Source: Prochlorococcus marinus CUG1435
GTDB lineage: Bacteria; Cyanobacteriota; Cyanobacteriia; PCC-6307; Cyanobiaceae
Length of the DNA stretch: 64,000 bases
Direction of reading: 5' to 3'
Assembly (NCBI GenBank): GCA_017644375.1
Contig: JAEPLP010000001.1
Span: 558,001 to 622,000 of the forward strand
Below, piece by piece: positions 1 through 10,399 of the stretch (positions within the stretch are counted from its first letter, which is position 1; the number at the start of each line of letters is the position of its first letter). A program made the translations under genes and the position numbers. Below the pieces are notes generated by a model. The model was given only the letters and a program-made list of their open reading frames with translations. It had not been told where the DNA came from and did no database searches.

Positions 1-873
1 TATGAAATTTTCTGCGAATTAAGAAATATAGTTGCTCAAAAAACAAAACAAATCAGATCAATCGCAAAAGCTATAGCATCCCTTGATGCATTGCTTGGTT
101 TATCAATTACTTCAGTAGAAAACAATTTTATAAAACCTTCATTAATACCAATAAATGATTCAATGAAAAAAAATAGTACAAAAATTATCGCAGGAAGAAA
201 TCCAATTGTAGAGCAATTGTTAAATGATAAAAAGTTTATAGCTAACGATATCTCCTTTGATGAGAATCAAAAATTAATTATATTAACCGGTCCCAATGCA
301 AGCGGAAAAAGTTGTTTTATAAGACAACTTGGTTTAATACAAATTCTCGCACAAATTGGTAGCTTTGTTCCTGCTAAAAATGCTGACATCAAGATTGCAG
401 ATAGGATTTTTACAAGAATTGGGGCAGTTGATGATCAATCATCTGGACAATCAACATTTATGGTAGAAATGTCTGAAACTGCATCAATTCTCAATCAGGC
501 AACTTTTAGCTCATTAGTTTTACTTGATGAGATAGGTAGAGGGACATCTACTTTTGATGGACTTTCAATAGCTTGGTCAGTAAGTGAATATCTTGCAAAA
601 AAAATTCAATGTAATACTATTTTTGCAACGCACTATCATGAGCTTAATTATTTAAGTAATTCAAATAAAAATATACAAAATTTTCAAGTTTTAGTAGAAC
701 AAAATAACGATAAGCTAATTTTTAGTCACAGGATTGTCAAAGGGGGCTCAAACAAAAGCTACGGTATTGAAGCAGCTAAACTAGCAGGAGTTCCAAAAGA
801 AGTTATAGAAAAAGCAAAATCAGTTTTAAATTCTTTAGAAGAAAATAATAAATTAAATTATGATATTCAGTAG
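1..873 (+). CDS. mutS: DNA mismatch repair protein MutS, 3' part only
   Basis: The gene enters from the left edge already in frame, so only the last 290 residues are visible. They hold the end of the core/lever helices and the whole ABC-type ATPase domain: Walker A GPNASGKS at about nt 289-312, the [12 protein letters not shown] Walker B/signature block, and FATHYHEL. MutS binds mismatches as a dimer and uses ATP to recruit downstream repair proteins. The tail ends soon after the [13 protein letters not shown] helix-turn-helix block, without the long C-terminal extension of E. coli MutS. The Walker A has Ala where Met or Thr is usual, a mild change. Identity is certain; the start lies outside the window. 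Confidence 0.97.
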   Translation, partial: YEIFCELRNIVAQKTKQIRSIAKAIASLDALLGLSITSVENNFIKPSLIPINDSMKKNSTKIIAGRNPIVEQLLNDKKFIANDISFDENQKLIILTGPNASGKSCFIRQLGLIQILAQIGSFVPAKNADIKIADRIFTRIGAVDDQSSGQSTFMVEMSETASILNQATFSSLVLLDEIGRGTSTFDGLSIAWSVSEYLAKKIQCNTIFATHYHELNYLSNSNKNIQNFQVLVEQNNDKLIFSHRIVKGGSNKSYGIEAAKLAGVPKEVIEKAKSVLNSLEENNKLNYDIQ

Positions 874-904
874 ATTTTTGACATTTTTATAAGATACATA
901 CTTT

Positions 905-1528
905 TTAAATAGTTTCCCTCAACAAGGCATTAACTGCAGCAGCTGCCATGGCAGCACCCCCTCTAGTTGAATTCAAAACTATTCTGGGAAGATCAGTAGA
1001 AATCAGTTTGTTTTTACTTTTCTCTACTCCAATAAATCCAACAGGCATTCCGATAATTAAACTAGGTAAATCTTTTGCATTCTCTAAAATATCAATTAAA
1101 TAAATTAAAGCTGTAGGCGAACTGCCAATAACTACAATAGGTGATTTGCTTCCAGAATTTATAGCAGATAACTCCTTCCAACCTTCACTTAAGCCGTATG
1201 CAGTTTTAGTTAATTCTGCGTGCTTATTTTCTCCAAACCACATTCCCGCCGTGAATACTTTATTCCTATTAGTATTCTTTGCCATAGATTTTATAGCTGC
1301 TGCAGCCATATCAGTATCAGTTAAAATCGGAGCACCACTTTTAAGAGCCTTAAGCCCCTTTTCGCAAGCACCTTCACTAAAATTAATAAGATTTTGAACT
1401 GAAAAATCTCCTGAAGTATGAACTAATCTCTCTAAAACTTTTTTTTCTAAATAATTTAGATTATTAGATCCTAAATGAGATCTTATAAATCTGATGCTTT
1501 CCAAAAAAATTGGATGATCTATTACCAT
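905..1528 (-). CDS. cobH: precorrin-8X methylmutase
   Basis: This is a CobH/CbiC-family enzyme of 207 residues, the usual length. The family moves the C-11 methyl group of precorrin-8X to C-12 to give hydrogenobyrinate in cobalamin synthesis. The catalytic His is probably His37 in RLVHTSGDF; the VIGSSPTALIYL segment, GFIGVEKSK and the Gly/Ala-rich C-terminal RGGAAMAAAA block are all typical. It is divergent from holA, with 58 bases between the starts. The C-terminal Ala repeat is normal for the family. A second tetrapyrrole gene, cobA, lies near 55 kb. Confidence 0.95.
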   Translation of the reverse strand: MVIDHPIFLESIRFIRSHLGSNNLNYLEKKVLERLVHTSGDFSVQNLINFSEGACEKGLKALKSGAPILTDTDMAAAAIKSMAKNTNRNKVFTAGMWFGENKHAELTKTAYGLSEGWKELSAINSGSKSPIVVIGSSPTALIYLIDILENAKDLPSLIIGMPVGFIGVEKSKNKLISTDLPRIVLNSTRGGAAMAAAAVNALLRETI

Positions 1529-1586
1529 TAAATTTAATTTGTGTTAGAAGTAATCATAGTTAAAATATGGTTTTTATTGAGCGATT

Positions 1587-2588
1587 ATGCCAATACAAAT
1601 ATTATGGGGTAATGATCTAAATGCTCAAAATACATTTATTCAAAAATTAATTGATAACGAAGTATCCAAAGAATGGAAGGAAATAAACGTAACTAATTTA
1701 AATGGAGATGATGATGAGCAAGTAAATAAAGCTTTTGATGAAGTTCTTACACCTCCTTTTGGAGATGGATACAGAATAGTTACATTGAAAAATAATCCAA
1801 TTTTTACCGCAAAAAATGAAGATCTAAGAATTAAATTTGAAAAAATTCATGACAATATACCTCAAAATACTTATTTCATTTTACAAAATACAAAGAAACC
1901 AGACTCACGATTAAAGAGTACTAAATTTTTACAACAACTTATCAAAAATAATTTAGCCAAAGAAAAATCATTTTCTTTACCAGAAATCTGGGACTATGAG
2001 GGACAAAAAAGATTCTTAGAAAATGCTGCAAATGAAATGAATATTAAAATTGATAAAAATGCAACTGAATTAATTATTGATTCTGTTGGGAATGATAGCT
2101 TTAAATTAATAAATGAATTAGCTAAAGCAAAAACATACCTTTCTGCAGTATCAAGTGATTTGAATTCAAAACTTTTTCTCAAAAGTATTGATGTAGAAAA
2201 AATATTTAGTGATCATCAATCCAACATTTTCAAAATCATTGATCTTCTTTTACAAAAAAATATTAATGAAAGCCTCATTGAAATAAATTATTCATTACAG
2301 AAAGGAGAACCTCCTTTAAGACTAAATGCAGGTTTAATTAGTCAGATAAGGATTCATACAATTATAAAATTAGCAGTTAATTCAGCAAACGATAATGCAG
2401 AAAAGATTTGTAATCTTGCAGGTATTTCTAATCCAAAAAGAATTTTTTTTATTCGTAAAAAAGTCAAAAATGTATCTCAAGAATATTTAATAAATTTAAT
2501 GAGTAATTTATTAGATATTGAATCATTACTAAAACAAGGTAATAATCCTATAAATGTTTTTACAGAGAAATTAATTAATTTAAGTTAA
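1587..2588 (+). CDS. holA: DNA polymerase III delta subunit
   Basis: A protein of 333 residues matching the cyanobacterial delta subunit, the clamp-loader wrench that opens the sliding clamp beside the DnaX and delta' subunits. It starts MPIQILWGND. The N-terminal region forms a degenerate AAA+ fold without a working Walker A, as expected for delta. The C-terminal third carries the helical collar (QKGEPPLRLNAGLISQIR is the usual family block). Sequence conservation in this family is weak, so the call rests on length, overall pattern and position next to lysC, an arrangement common in marine picocyanobacteria. DnaX is at 16 kb in the same window. Confidence 0.87.
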   Translation: MPIQILWGNDLNAQNTFIQKLIDNEVSKEWKEINVTNLNGDDDEQVNKAFDEVLTPPFGDGYRIVTLKNNPIFTAKNEDLRIKFEKIHDNIPQNTYFILQNTKKPDSRLKSTKFLQQLIKNNLAKEKSFSLPEIWDYEGQKRFLENAANEMNIKIDKNATELIIDSVGNDSFKLINELAKAKTYLSAVSSDLNSKLFLKSIDVEKIFSDHQSNIFKIIDLLLQKNINESLIEINYSLQKGEPPLRLNAGLISQIRIHTIIKLAVNSANDNAEKICNLAGISNPKRIFFIRKKVKNVSQEYLINLMSNLLDIESLLKQGNNPINVFTEKLINLS

Positions 2589-2627
2589 CCAAATTATAAG
2601 TTTAAGAATTTACATTATGATTTAAGT

Positions 2628-4388
2628 ATGGCTTTACTAGTAAAAAAATTTGGCGGTACTTCTGTCGGTGATATTAAAAAAATTAAAAATATTGCAAGTA
2701 GCATTTGTCAAAGTAAAGAAGCAGGAAATGAAATTGTCGTAGTTGTCTCTGCAATGGGGCAAACTACAGATGATTTAAATTGTTTAGCGGAATCAATTAG
2801 TAAAAATCCTAATCGAAGAGAATTGGATATGCTTCTCTCAACTGGAGAGCAAGTAACCATAGCTCTTCTCTCAATGGCATTAAATGAATACGGAATACCT
2901 GCAATTTCAATGACCGGTAGCCAAGTTGGAATTATTACTGAATCAATTCATGGGAAAGCAAGAATTCTGGATATTAAAACAGAAAGAATCCAAAATTATA
3001 TAAATCAGGGTTTTGTAGTTGTAGTGGCTGGATTTCAAGGAACAACATTAAGTCATACGGGTTCAATGGAAATTACAACTTTGGGTAGAGGTGGTTCAGA
3101 TACTTCCGCGGTAGCTTTATCAACAGCTTTAAGAGCTGAGACTTGCGAAATTTATACAGACGTTCCAGGGGTTCTTACTACTGATCCAAGGATTGTTCCT
3201 AATGCAAAACTCTTAGATGAAATTAGCTGCGAGGAAATGCTTGAACTTGCAAGCGTCGGTGCTTCAGTTCTGCATCCAAGAGCAGTAGAAATTGCTCGCA
3301 ATTATGGAATTAAATTGTGTGTCAAATCAAGCCAAAGTGACTCCAGTGGTACTCTCCTAGAAAGTCAAATCCAACCTCTCCCGCTAAAAAGAGGAAGCTT
3401 AGAATTAACAAAAACAGTCAATAGTCTTGAAGTATTAGAAAACCAAGCAGTATTCAGTCTCTCAAATATTCCTGATAGGCCTGGGATTGCTGCGCAAATA
3501 TTTGAAAAACTTTCAGAAGCAGGTATTAACGTAGATTTAATAATACAAGCGACAAATGATGGAAATAAAAACGATATTACATTTACTGTTGGTGAATTAG
3601 ATGTAAAAAAGACTGCAGAACAATGTGAACTTATAACTAGTCAATTGGGGGGAGAATTTAACTTAAAAACCAACATGACTAAATTAAGTATTCAAGGAGC
3701 AGGCATTATGGGCAGACCTAGTGTTTCAGCTGATTTATTTGATACTTTATCTCAAGCGAATATAAATGTTAGGTTAATAGCTACTAGTGAAATTAAAGTC
3801 AGCTGTGTAATTGAAATTAATAATATACCAAAAGCTATTAGATTTGTTGCTGAGAAATTTAAGTTATCCGATACACAAATATTTGTTAATCCAATCAATG
3901 AAAAACAAGATCAACCTGAAGTAAGAGGAATTGCATTAGATAAAAACCAAGTTCAGGTAAGCTTTCGAAAATTGCCTGATCGTCCAGGTGTAGCAGCATC
4001 GATATGTTTAGCATTAGCTGAAAATAATTTACTTATAGATACTATTGTTCAGTCTGAAAGAATCTCCTCTTTAAAAAATAAGGATATTAGTCTTACAATG
4101 AATAAACAAGATAGAGAAAAAGCTAACTTAGTTTTTGAGGCCTTAACAAAAAAATTCCCCGGATCATACATTGAAGATGGCCCTGCTATAGCAAAAGTAA
4201 GTACTGTAGGAGCAGGAATGGCATTTAAGGTTGGGACGGCTGGAAAAATATTTAGAGCATTGGCTGACCAAAATATCAATATTGAAATGATTGCCACGAG
4301 TGAAATTAGGACTTCATGTATTGTCTTAGAAAAAGATTGTGACAAAGCAGTTAATGCTATTCATAATCATTTTGAATTAGAAAAATAA
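2628..4388 (+). CDS. lysC: aspartate kinase with four ACT domains
   Basis: Phosphorylates aspartate, the first step toward lysine, threonine and methionine. The N-terminal kinase domain (about residues 1-245) has KFGGTSV at 7-13, STGEQV at 71-76, GRGGSDTSA and YTDVPGVLTTDPR. It is followed by four ACT domains near residues 265-345, 350-415, 435-510 and 520-586; each odd one carries DRPG and each even one an ATSEI motif. The four-ACT, 586-residue form is the cyanobacterial type; E. coli LysC has two. The ACT array binds lysine and/or threonine for feedback control in characterised homologues. The gene follows holA by 39 bases and converges on uvrB. Confidence 0.97.
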   Translation: MALLVKKFGGTSVGDIKKIKNIASSICQSKEAGNEIVVVVSAMGQTTDDLNCLAESISKNPNRRELDMLLSTGEQVTIALLSMALNEYGIPAISMTGSQVGIITESIHGKARILDIKTERIQNYINQGFVVVVAGFQGTTLSHTGSMEITTLGRGGSDTSAVALSTALRAETCEIYTDVPGVLTTDPRIVPNAKLLDEISCEEMLELASVGASVLHPRAVEIARNYGIKLCVKSSQSDSSGTLLESQIQPLPLKRGSLELTKTVNSLEVLENQAVFSLSNIPDRPGIAAQIFEKLSEAGINVDLIIQATNDGNKNDITFTVGELDVKKTAEQCELITSQLGGEFNLKTNMTKLSIQGAGIMGRPSVSADLFDTLSQANINVRLIATSEIKVSCVIEINNIPKAIRFVAEKFKLSDTQIFVNPINEKQDQPEVRGIALDKNQVQVSFRKLPDRPGVAASICLALAENNLLIDTIVQSERISSLKNKDISLTMNKQDREKANLVFEALTKKFPGSYIEDGPAIAKVSTVGAGMAFKVGTAGKIFRALADQNINIEMIATSEIRTSCIVLEKDCDKAVNAIHNHFELEK

Positions 4389-4395
4389 GTTCTTT

Positions 4396-6435
4396 TTAAT
4401 TATTTCTTGCCAATTTTTGTCTTAATTTTTTGATTCTATCCCTCAAATTTGCTGCTTCTTCAAAATTTAACTCTTTTGCAGCGTCTTTCATTTTAATTTC
4501 TAACTTTTCTATTAAGTCAGGCAATTCTTCGAGCAAACATTGATTATCACTGGAACTGAGAATTGCATCAGTTTTGTTATTAACTATATTTATTAAATCT
4601 TTAGATAAACCCCCAGCATCTAGTTTTCTGGAAAGTTCTAGAAAAGATAATATTGAATTTTCTATTTTTTTGCCTGCAGGTTTTGGAGTAATACCATTGA
4701 CTTGGTTATATTTTTTTTGAATGGTTCTTCTTCTTTCAGTTTCAGATATTGCTCTTTTCATTGAATCTGTGAAGTTATCTGCATAAAGCAAGGCAACACC
4801 TTCAACATGTCTAGCAGCTCTTCCTATTGTTTGAATCAATGACCTTTCTGCCCTCAGAAAACCCTCTTTATCAGCATCTAAAATGGCGACTAAGGATACT
4901 TCTGGAAGATCTAGTCCCTCTCTTAATAAATTAACTCCTACCAGAACATCATATTCGCCCATTCTAAGGTCTTGAATAATTTCAATTCTTTCAATTGAAT
5001 GGATTTCGGAATGCAAATATCTAACTCTTACTTTATTTTCAGATAAAAAATCAGTTAGATCTTCAGCCATTCTCTTAGTAAGTGTTGTCACAAGCACTCT
5101 TTGATTCTTTTCAGCTCGAATTCTTATTTCAGATAACAGATCTTCTATTTGGCCTTCACTAGGTCTTACATCAATTACCGGGTCTAATACCCCAGTTGGT
5201 CTAATAACTTGCTCAATAAATTCACCATCACATTGATCTAATTCCCATTGACCAGGGGTTGCACTTATAAATAATGTCTGTTTTGATTTTTCCCAAAACT
5301 CTTCACATTTTAAAGGTCTATTATCGGCAGCACTTGGCAATCTAAAACCATGATCTATTAAAACTTTTTTTCTAGATTGATCACCGTTGTACATCGCATG
5401 AAGTTGAGGACATGTTACATGACTCTCATCAACTACCAACAGCCAATCTTTGGGAAAGTAATCTATTAAGCATTCTGGCGGTGACCCTTCCTCCCTACCT
5501 GATAAATGACGAGCATAATTCTCAACTCCATTACAATACCCAACCTCTTTAAGCATTTCTAAATCATATTTTGTACGTTGTTCTAGACGTTGAGCTTCTA
5601 ATAATTTTCCTTCGTATGTAAATTTATCAAGTTGAGTTTTTAATTCACTTCTAATTGCACTTATTGCACTCTCAAGTCTTTCTTTTGGAGTCACAAAATG
5701 CTTCGCTGGGTAAACGCTAACTTGTTCCAAACTTTCAAGTATTTCTCCTGTAGTAGGGTCAACATATCTAATAGCCTCGACTTCATCACCAAATAACTCA
5801 ATTCTTATTAATCTATCTTCATAAGCTGGACCGATTTCTAAAACATCACCTTTAATTCTGAATCTACCTCTAGTAATTTCAATATCATTTCTAGTATATT
5901 GATTTTCAACGAGAGACCTCAAAGAAGAACGAAGATTTATTGATTTTCCCACTTCAAATTTAACTGCAGCTTTTAAATACTCACTCGGTATTCCAAGACC
6001 ATAAATACAACTTATTGAGGCTACAACAATTACATCTTTTCTTTCAAATAATGAGCGTGTTGCTGAATGCCTAAGCATATCTATTTCTTCATTAATTGAA
6101 GCAGTTTTGGCTATGTAAGTATCACTTACTGGTACATAAGCTTCAGGTTGATAATAATCGTAGTAAGAAATGAAGTACTCAACAGCATTTTTTGGAAAAA
6201 ATTCCCTTAATTCATTACATAGTTGTGCAGCTAACGTTTTGTTATGGGCTAAAACAAGTGCTGGTCTTCCTGTTTGTTGAATTACATTGGCAATGGTAAA
6301 TGTTTTACCAGTTCCAGTAGCTCCTAAAAGAGTCTGAAACTGTTTACCATTATTTACGCCTTTAACTAGTTTTTTAATAGCTTTTGGTTGATCTCCATTT
6401 GGTTCATAAGGAGCTTGAAGCTTATAATTGTTCAT
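4396..6435 (-). CDS. uvrB: excinuclease ABC subunit B
   Basis: A helicase-like damage-verifying subunit of nucleotide excision repair that works with UvrA and UvrC. Walker A GATGTGKT lies at residues 38-45, the beta-hairpin region rich in Tyr ([17 protein letters not shown]) at 91-107, VVDESH in the middle, and the motif VI block QTIGRAARH near the C-terminal third. The last 40 residues form the UVR coiled-coil ([11 protein letters not shown]) that contacts UvrC. The ATG at 6435 is preferred over the TTG one codon upstream, giving 679 residues, normal for the family. It converges on lysC with a gap of 7 bases. Confidence 0.98.
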   Translation of the reverse strand: MNNYKLQAPYEPNGDQPKAIKKLVKGVNNGKQFQTLLGATGTGKTFTIANVIQQTGRPALVLAHNKTLAAQLCNELREFFPKNAVEYFISYYDYYQPEAYVPVSDTYIAKTASINEEIDMLRHSATRSLFERKDVIVVASISCIYGLGIPSEYLKAAVKFEVGKSINLRSSLRSLVENQYTRNDIEITRGRFRIKGDVLEIGPAYEDRLIRIELFGDEVEAIRYVDPTTGEILESLEQVSVYPAKHFVTPKERLESAISAIRSELKTQLDKFTYEGKLLEAQRLEQRTKYDLEMLKEVGYCNGVENYARHLSGREEGSPPECLIDYFPKDWLLVVDESHVTCPQLHAMYNGDQSRKKVLIDHGFRLPSAADNRPLKCEEFWEKSKQTLFISATPGQWELDQCDGEFIEQVIRPTGVLDPVIDVRPSEGQIEDLLSEIRIRAEKNQRVLVTTLTKRMAEDLTDFLSENKVRVRYLHSEIHSIERIEIIQDLRMGEYDVLVGVNLLREGLDLPEVSLVAILDADKEGFLRAERSLIQTIGRAARHVEGVALLYADNFTDSMKRAISETERRRTIQKKYNQVNGITPKPAGKKIENSILSFLELSRKLDAGGLSKDLINIVNNKTDAILSSSDNQCLLEELPDLIEKLEIKMKDAAKELNFEEAANLRDRIKKLRQKLARNN

Positions 6436-6464
6436 CAAGCTAATAGCTAAAGGTTGTTACTATA

Positions 6465-7241
6465 CTAAGAAATTTTTTCTCCAATTATTGAATTTTTCAA
6501 AGATTCTTTTAAGCCCCTAACAACAGCAATCATTGATATTAAATCATCTAATTTATTCACCACAGATCCAACGCCAACTGCTGAGGCTCCAGAGGAGATT
6601 GCTAGTGGACAAGTTACTTGGCTTAATCCAGAGGCACTCATGATAGGTATATTCAGAGATTGTTTCTTAAATTCTTGATGAATAGCATAGGTAGCTGCAA
6701 GAGTTGGTACTGATTTTTCAAAAAAACCTTGAATTCCTGGAGAGTAAGGAGTAGAACTGGTACCACCTTCTGTTTGAATAATATCAACGCCTTCTTCCAC
6801 TAGCTTTACAGCAAGATCAACTTGTTTATCAATAGGCATAGTATGAGGAACAGTTACTGATAAAGGAAAATTAGGCAATAAATCCCTCGTCTCTTTTGTA
6901 ATGTTTAAAACTTTTTTATCTGAAAAATGAATACCTTTTTCATAAAAAGTATCGTAATTTCCTATCTCAATTAATGATGCTCCTGCTTTTACACAATCTT
7001 GAAAAGATCTAGGCACTACTGAACTAACACAAACGGGTAGTGTTGAATTCTTAAGTGCTAAATCAACGAGTTCAGGTTTACAAGCAATATCGACAAGATC
7101 TGCACCTCCTAATGAAGCAGCCTCAACAATTATTTTCACAGACTGAACATCGAAATTATTCAATCCTGAAATAACTTTGAGTAAGGATTTGCTTCTTAAC
7201 TCTTCTTTGATTTTTTGTGGCAAAAGATTAATCAGACTCAT
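6465..7241 (-). CDS. ycf23: DUF561 / Ycf23 family protein
   Basis: A 258-residue protein of the DUF561 family, called Ycf23 where it occurs in red-algal plastid genomes. The alternating beta strands and helices (VISGLNNFD, GADLVDIACKPELV, VSSVVP, IQTEGGTSS, IMSASGLS, GASAVGVGSVVN) indicate a TIM barrel with a phosphate-binding-like C-terminal Gly loop. The biochemical role is not established to my knowledge. The gene sits 29 bases upstream of uvrB on the same strand and may be co-transcribed with it. The family call is confident; no activity is claimed. Confidence 0.9.
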   Translation of the reverse strand: MSLINLLPQKIKEELRSKSLLKVISGLNNFDVQSVKIIVEAASLGGADLVDIACKPELVDLALKNSTLPVCVSSVVPRSFQDCVKAGASLIEIGNYDTFYEKGIHFSDKKVLNITKETRDLLPNFPLSVTVPHTMPIDKQVDLAVKLVEEGVDIIQTEGGTSSTPYSPGIQGFFEKSVPTLAATYAIHQEFKKQSLNIPIMSASGLSQVTCPLAISSGASAVGVGSVVNKLDDLISMIAVVRGLKESLKNSIIGEKIS

Positions 7242-7326
7242 TTACTTAATGAATTTATTACCTGATTGTGACATTGTTTTAGTAAAACAGTGCATTTTTT
7301 AAAAAATATTATCTGAGCAACACAAA

Positions 7327-8337
7327 ATGACTGATAAAAAATTAAGTCAGAAAAATTGGTCATCATGGCATCATCAGCTTCATAAAGAGATTCTTACCAA
7401 AAAAATACTAATTCCCAAAGGATCGAATATTTTAATAAGTGTTTCGGGGGGTCAAGACTCAATGGCCTTATTAACCCTAATTAATGACCTAAAAAAACTA
7501 CATAATTGGTCTATTAGTGTTTGGCATGGTGATCATCAGTGGCACGAAAAATCATCACTATATGCTCTTGAATTAAAAGATTATTGCGAAAATAAAAATA
7601 TTTCATTCTCTTTTGATCAAGCAAATAAAGAAAGTATTTCTTCAGAAGAAAAAGCACGAGAATGGAGATATAAAAAATTATGTGAAAGAGCCAAAACTTT
7701 ATTAAATAAAAACCAGCAAAAACATAATATTTATTTGTTAACTGGTCACACGAGTAGTGATAATGCAGAAACATTTATCCTCAATTTATCTAGAGGAAGC
7801 AATTTTGGAGGTCTGAGTAATATTGAGAGTAAAAGATTAATAGAAAATCAAATTTATTTAATAAGACCAATATTAATTTTCAGTAGGGAAGATACAAAAC
7901 AATTGTGCAATGATATGAAGATACCAGTCTGGGAAGATCCTACAAATTCAGATCTTAAATTAAAAAGAAATTTAGTAAGAAAAAAAATTATTCCTACCTT
8001 AGAAGTAATCTATCCTGGTTGTTCTGAAAGGATAAATAATTTTTCCCAAAAAATGAGCAAATACAATAATGAACGTAATGATCTCAGTGAACTAGCGTAT
8101 TTATATTGTAAAGATGTTAAAGGTATCGATAGGAATCTCCTAAATGGTATGTGTATTGAAGCGAGGTGCACAATTTTAAATAGATTTTTGAAAGAAATAT
8201 CTGCAAAGCAATGTAGTTCTAAAAATCTGACAAAATTGGCAACTTCAATTTATAAAAAAAATAAAGGTCAAATTAATATGCAAAAGTTTTTAAAAATTGT
8301 TTGGGATAAAAACTATATAAATTTTGAAAAAAGTTAA
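7327..8337 (+). CDS. tilS: tRNA(Ile)-lysidine synthase
   Basis: Attaches lysine to C34 of tRNA-Ile(CAU), so that AUA codons are read as isoleucine; essential, especially in an AT-rich genome. The PP-loop ATP-binding motif SGGQDS is at residues 40-45, and the GHTSSDNAETFILNLSRGS block typical of TilS follows near residue 140. The protein is 336 residues, at the short end of the family, so the C-terminal tRNA-binding domains are reduced. It is convergent with the RNase J gene: the two stop codons interlock in four bases (8334-8337). Confidence 0.96.
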   Translation: MTDKKLSQKNWSSWHHQLHKEILTKKILIPKGSNILISVSGGQDSMALLTLINDLKKLHNWSISVWHGDHQWHEKSSLYALELKDYCENKNISFSFDQANKESISSEEKAREWRYKKLCERAKTLLNKNQQKHNIYLLTGHTSSDNAETFILNLSRGSNFGGLSNIESKRLIENQIYLIRPILIFSREDTKQLCNDMKIPVWEDPTNSDLKLKRNLVRKKIIPTLEVIYPGCSERINNFSQKMSKYNNERNDLSELAYLYCKDVKGIDRNLLNGMCIEARCTILNRFLKEISAKQCSSKNLTKLATSIYKKNKGQINMQKFLKIVWDKNYINFEKS

Positions 8338-10319
8338 GATGTTACAGCAGATCTTCTTCTTCTTGTTCTACCTTCAAATGAATCTTCTATAGCAGTCTCA
8401 GCCGATGGATTCTGTGAAACTTTTGGACTTTTTTGGGTATTTTGTGGGTTATTTGAACTATTAGGATGATTATTGTTTGATTTCTTATGGAAATTATTAT
8501 TATTTCTATTTCTATTGGAGAAATTTTGCTCTTCGGTAATCTTTGGAATATAAGCACGAGTTCCACTTGGAGCAGGTTGAACTAAACACAAAATAAGTGG
8601 CTCAACTTGTAATTCTCTTCTCATTCTTCTCGATAAACCATTTTCAATTTCTCTTTGTACACCAATCCAATCTACTTCAAAATTATTCGGGCCAGTTTGT
8701 CTGGATAATTGTTTCCATCTATTTTCTAAGACCCAGCTTATTTCTCGTTCTGTCCACATAGACATTTTTCTTGGCTCTGCAGTAGTAATAACTCCTCTTA
8801 AATTAACTCTAGGAGGCGCAACCATCTTCCCATCTGTACTAATAGGAGCTAAAACAGTTACTACACCATCCCCAGCTAATTGCTGCCTTTCCTTTAATAC
8901 TCGAGCATCTACTATACCATTTCGTGAGTTATCAAGCAGTTCAACACCGGCTTTTACAGGATCACCCTTTTGAATAGAATTAGGTGTTAACTCAACTACA
9001 TCTCCATTTTCAATAATTAAGATATTGTCCTTTGGAACTCCCATGGTTTGTGCACTCTTCCCATGACAAACAAGCATTCTATGTTCTCCATGAACAGGAA
9101 CAAAAAACTTGGGTTTTACGAGTGCCAACATTAACTTTTGATCTTCTTGAAAACCATGACCAGAAACATGAATATTCTCACCCTTTCCATAAACAACCTT
9201 TGCTCCGAGTTTCATTAATCTATCTATTGTATTAACAACAGAAATAGTATTACCAGGAATTGGGCTGGCTGAAAATATTACAGTATCAGTAGTCTTAAGA
9301 CGAACATGCTGATGTTCACCACGAGAGATTCTGCTTAACGCTGCTAAGGGTTCTCCTTGACTACCCGTCATTAATAATAAGGTCTCTCTATCTGGCAAAT
9401 CTCTAATTTGCTTGATAGGAACAAACAAATCATCTGGGCATTTCATATAACCAATATCTCTTGCCTTAGCAATAACATTTATCATCGATCTACCTAACAA
9501 ACCGACCTTTCTTCCATGTTTCATGGCCAATTCTAGGATCATTGTCACTCTATGCACAGAACTAGCAAAAGTGGTAAGGATAACTCGTTCTTTTGCCTCT
9601 GCAATATGTTTTTCTAAAGAGGGATAGATAGTCTTCTCAGAAGGACAAAAACCTGGAACTTCGGCATTAGTAGAATCACTGAACATGCATAAAACACCCT
9701 TCTCTCCGTAATGCACCATTCTTTCAATATCAAATTGCTCTCCATCTACTGGCATATGATCAAACTTAAAATCTCCAGTGAAAATAATTGTGCCAACAGG
9801 TGTTGTAACTGCTAAAGAAAAGCTATCGCAAATAGAATGGGTATTTCGAATAAATTCAACAGAAAAATGTTGTCCTACTTTTACAACATCTCTTGGATTT
9901 ACTGTCTGTATAGTTGTTCTATCAGATACCCCTGCTTCGTCCATTTTTCCTCTAAGCATTGACATTGCCAGTCTTGGGCCATAAATAATGGGAATATTAA
10001 AATGCTTTAGATGATGAGAAATACCTCCAATGTGATCTTCATGCCCATGAGTGACAATCATACCTTTTATTCTTCTTTGATTTTCTTTCAAAAAAGTTGT
10101 ATCAGGCATAACAACGTTTACACCATGCATACCATCAGATGGGAAAGCTAGACCAGCATCAACAAGCATTAATTCATCACCATATTCAAAAACGCAAGTG
10201 TTTTTTCCTATTTCATGTAGTCCTCCAAGAGGTATTACTCGTAGAGCTGGCGTATTACTTTTAGATCTAGATGAATCATGAGTAGATCTATTTACAGTTG
10301 AATTTGTACTTGATTGCAT
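8334..10319 (-). CDS. rnj: ribonuclease J
   Basis: A metallo-beta-lactamase/beta-CASP ribonuclease with 5'-exo and endonuclease activity in the family. The zinc-binding motif HGHEDH is at residues 91-96, and the beta-CASP motifs include GSQGEP and the PVHGEHRML block. The core spans about 25-590. The last 70 residues are a disordered tail, Asn-rich then Arg-rich, ending TRRRRSAVTS; the first 22 are Ser/Thr-rich. Cyanobacteria use RNase J together with RNase E for mRNA decay. It is last in an asd-dapA-rnj row, 80 bases after dapA, an order common in cyanobacteria. Confidence 0.96.
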   Translation of the reverse strand: MQSSTNSTVNRSTHDSSRSKSNTPALRVIPLGGLHEIGKNTCVFEYGDELMLVDAGLAFPSDGMHGVNVVMPDTTFLKENQRRIKGMIVTHGHEDHIGGISHHLKHFNIPIIYGPRLAMSMLRGKMDEAGVSDRTTIQTVNPRDVVKVGQHFSVEFIRNTHSICDSFSLAVTTPVGTIIFTGDFKFDHMPVDGEQFDIERMVHYGEKGVLCMFSDSTNAEVPGFCPSEKTIYPSLEKHIAEAKERVILTTFASSVHRVTMILELAMKHGRKVGLLGRSMINVIAKARDIGYMKCPDDLFVPIKQIRDLPDRETLLLMTGSQGEPLAALSRISRGEHQHVRLKTTDTVIFSASPIPGNTISVVNTIDRLMKLGAKVVYGKGENIHVSGHGFQEDQKLMLALVKPKFFVPVHGEHRMLVCHGKSAQTMGVPKDNILIIENGDVVELTPNSIQKGDPVKAGVELLDNSRNGIVDARVLKERQQLAGDGVVTVLAPISTDGKMVAPPRVNLRGVITTAEPRKMSMWTEREISWVLENRWKQLSRQTGPNNFEVDWIGVQREIENGLSRRMRRELQVEPLILCLVQPAPSGTRAYIPKITEEQNFSNRNRNNNNFHKKSNNNHPNSSNNPQNTQKSPKVSQNPSAETAIEDSFEGRTRRRRSAVTS

Positions 10320-10399
10320 AATTTTGAAATTTATGAAGGCCTGCTTGTAATCAAATAAGGTTTATTTAAATTTAATTATCAAGTTAAATATAATCCCTA

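Noticed and set aside
1146-1397. Open frame of 83 codons opposite cobH
   Set aside because: Lies wholly inside a well-supported enzyme gene; Cys/Phe-rich composition typical of a shadow frame.
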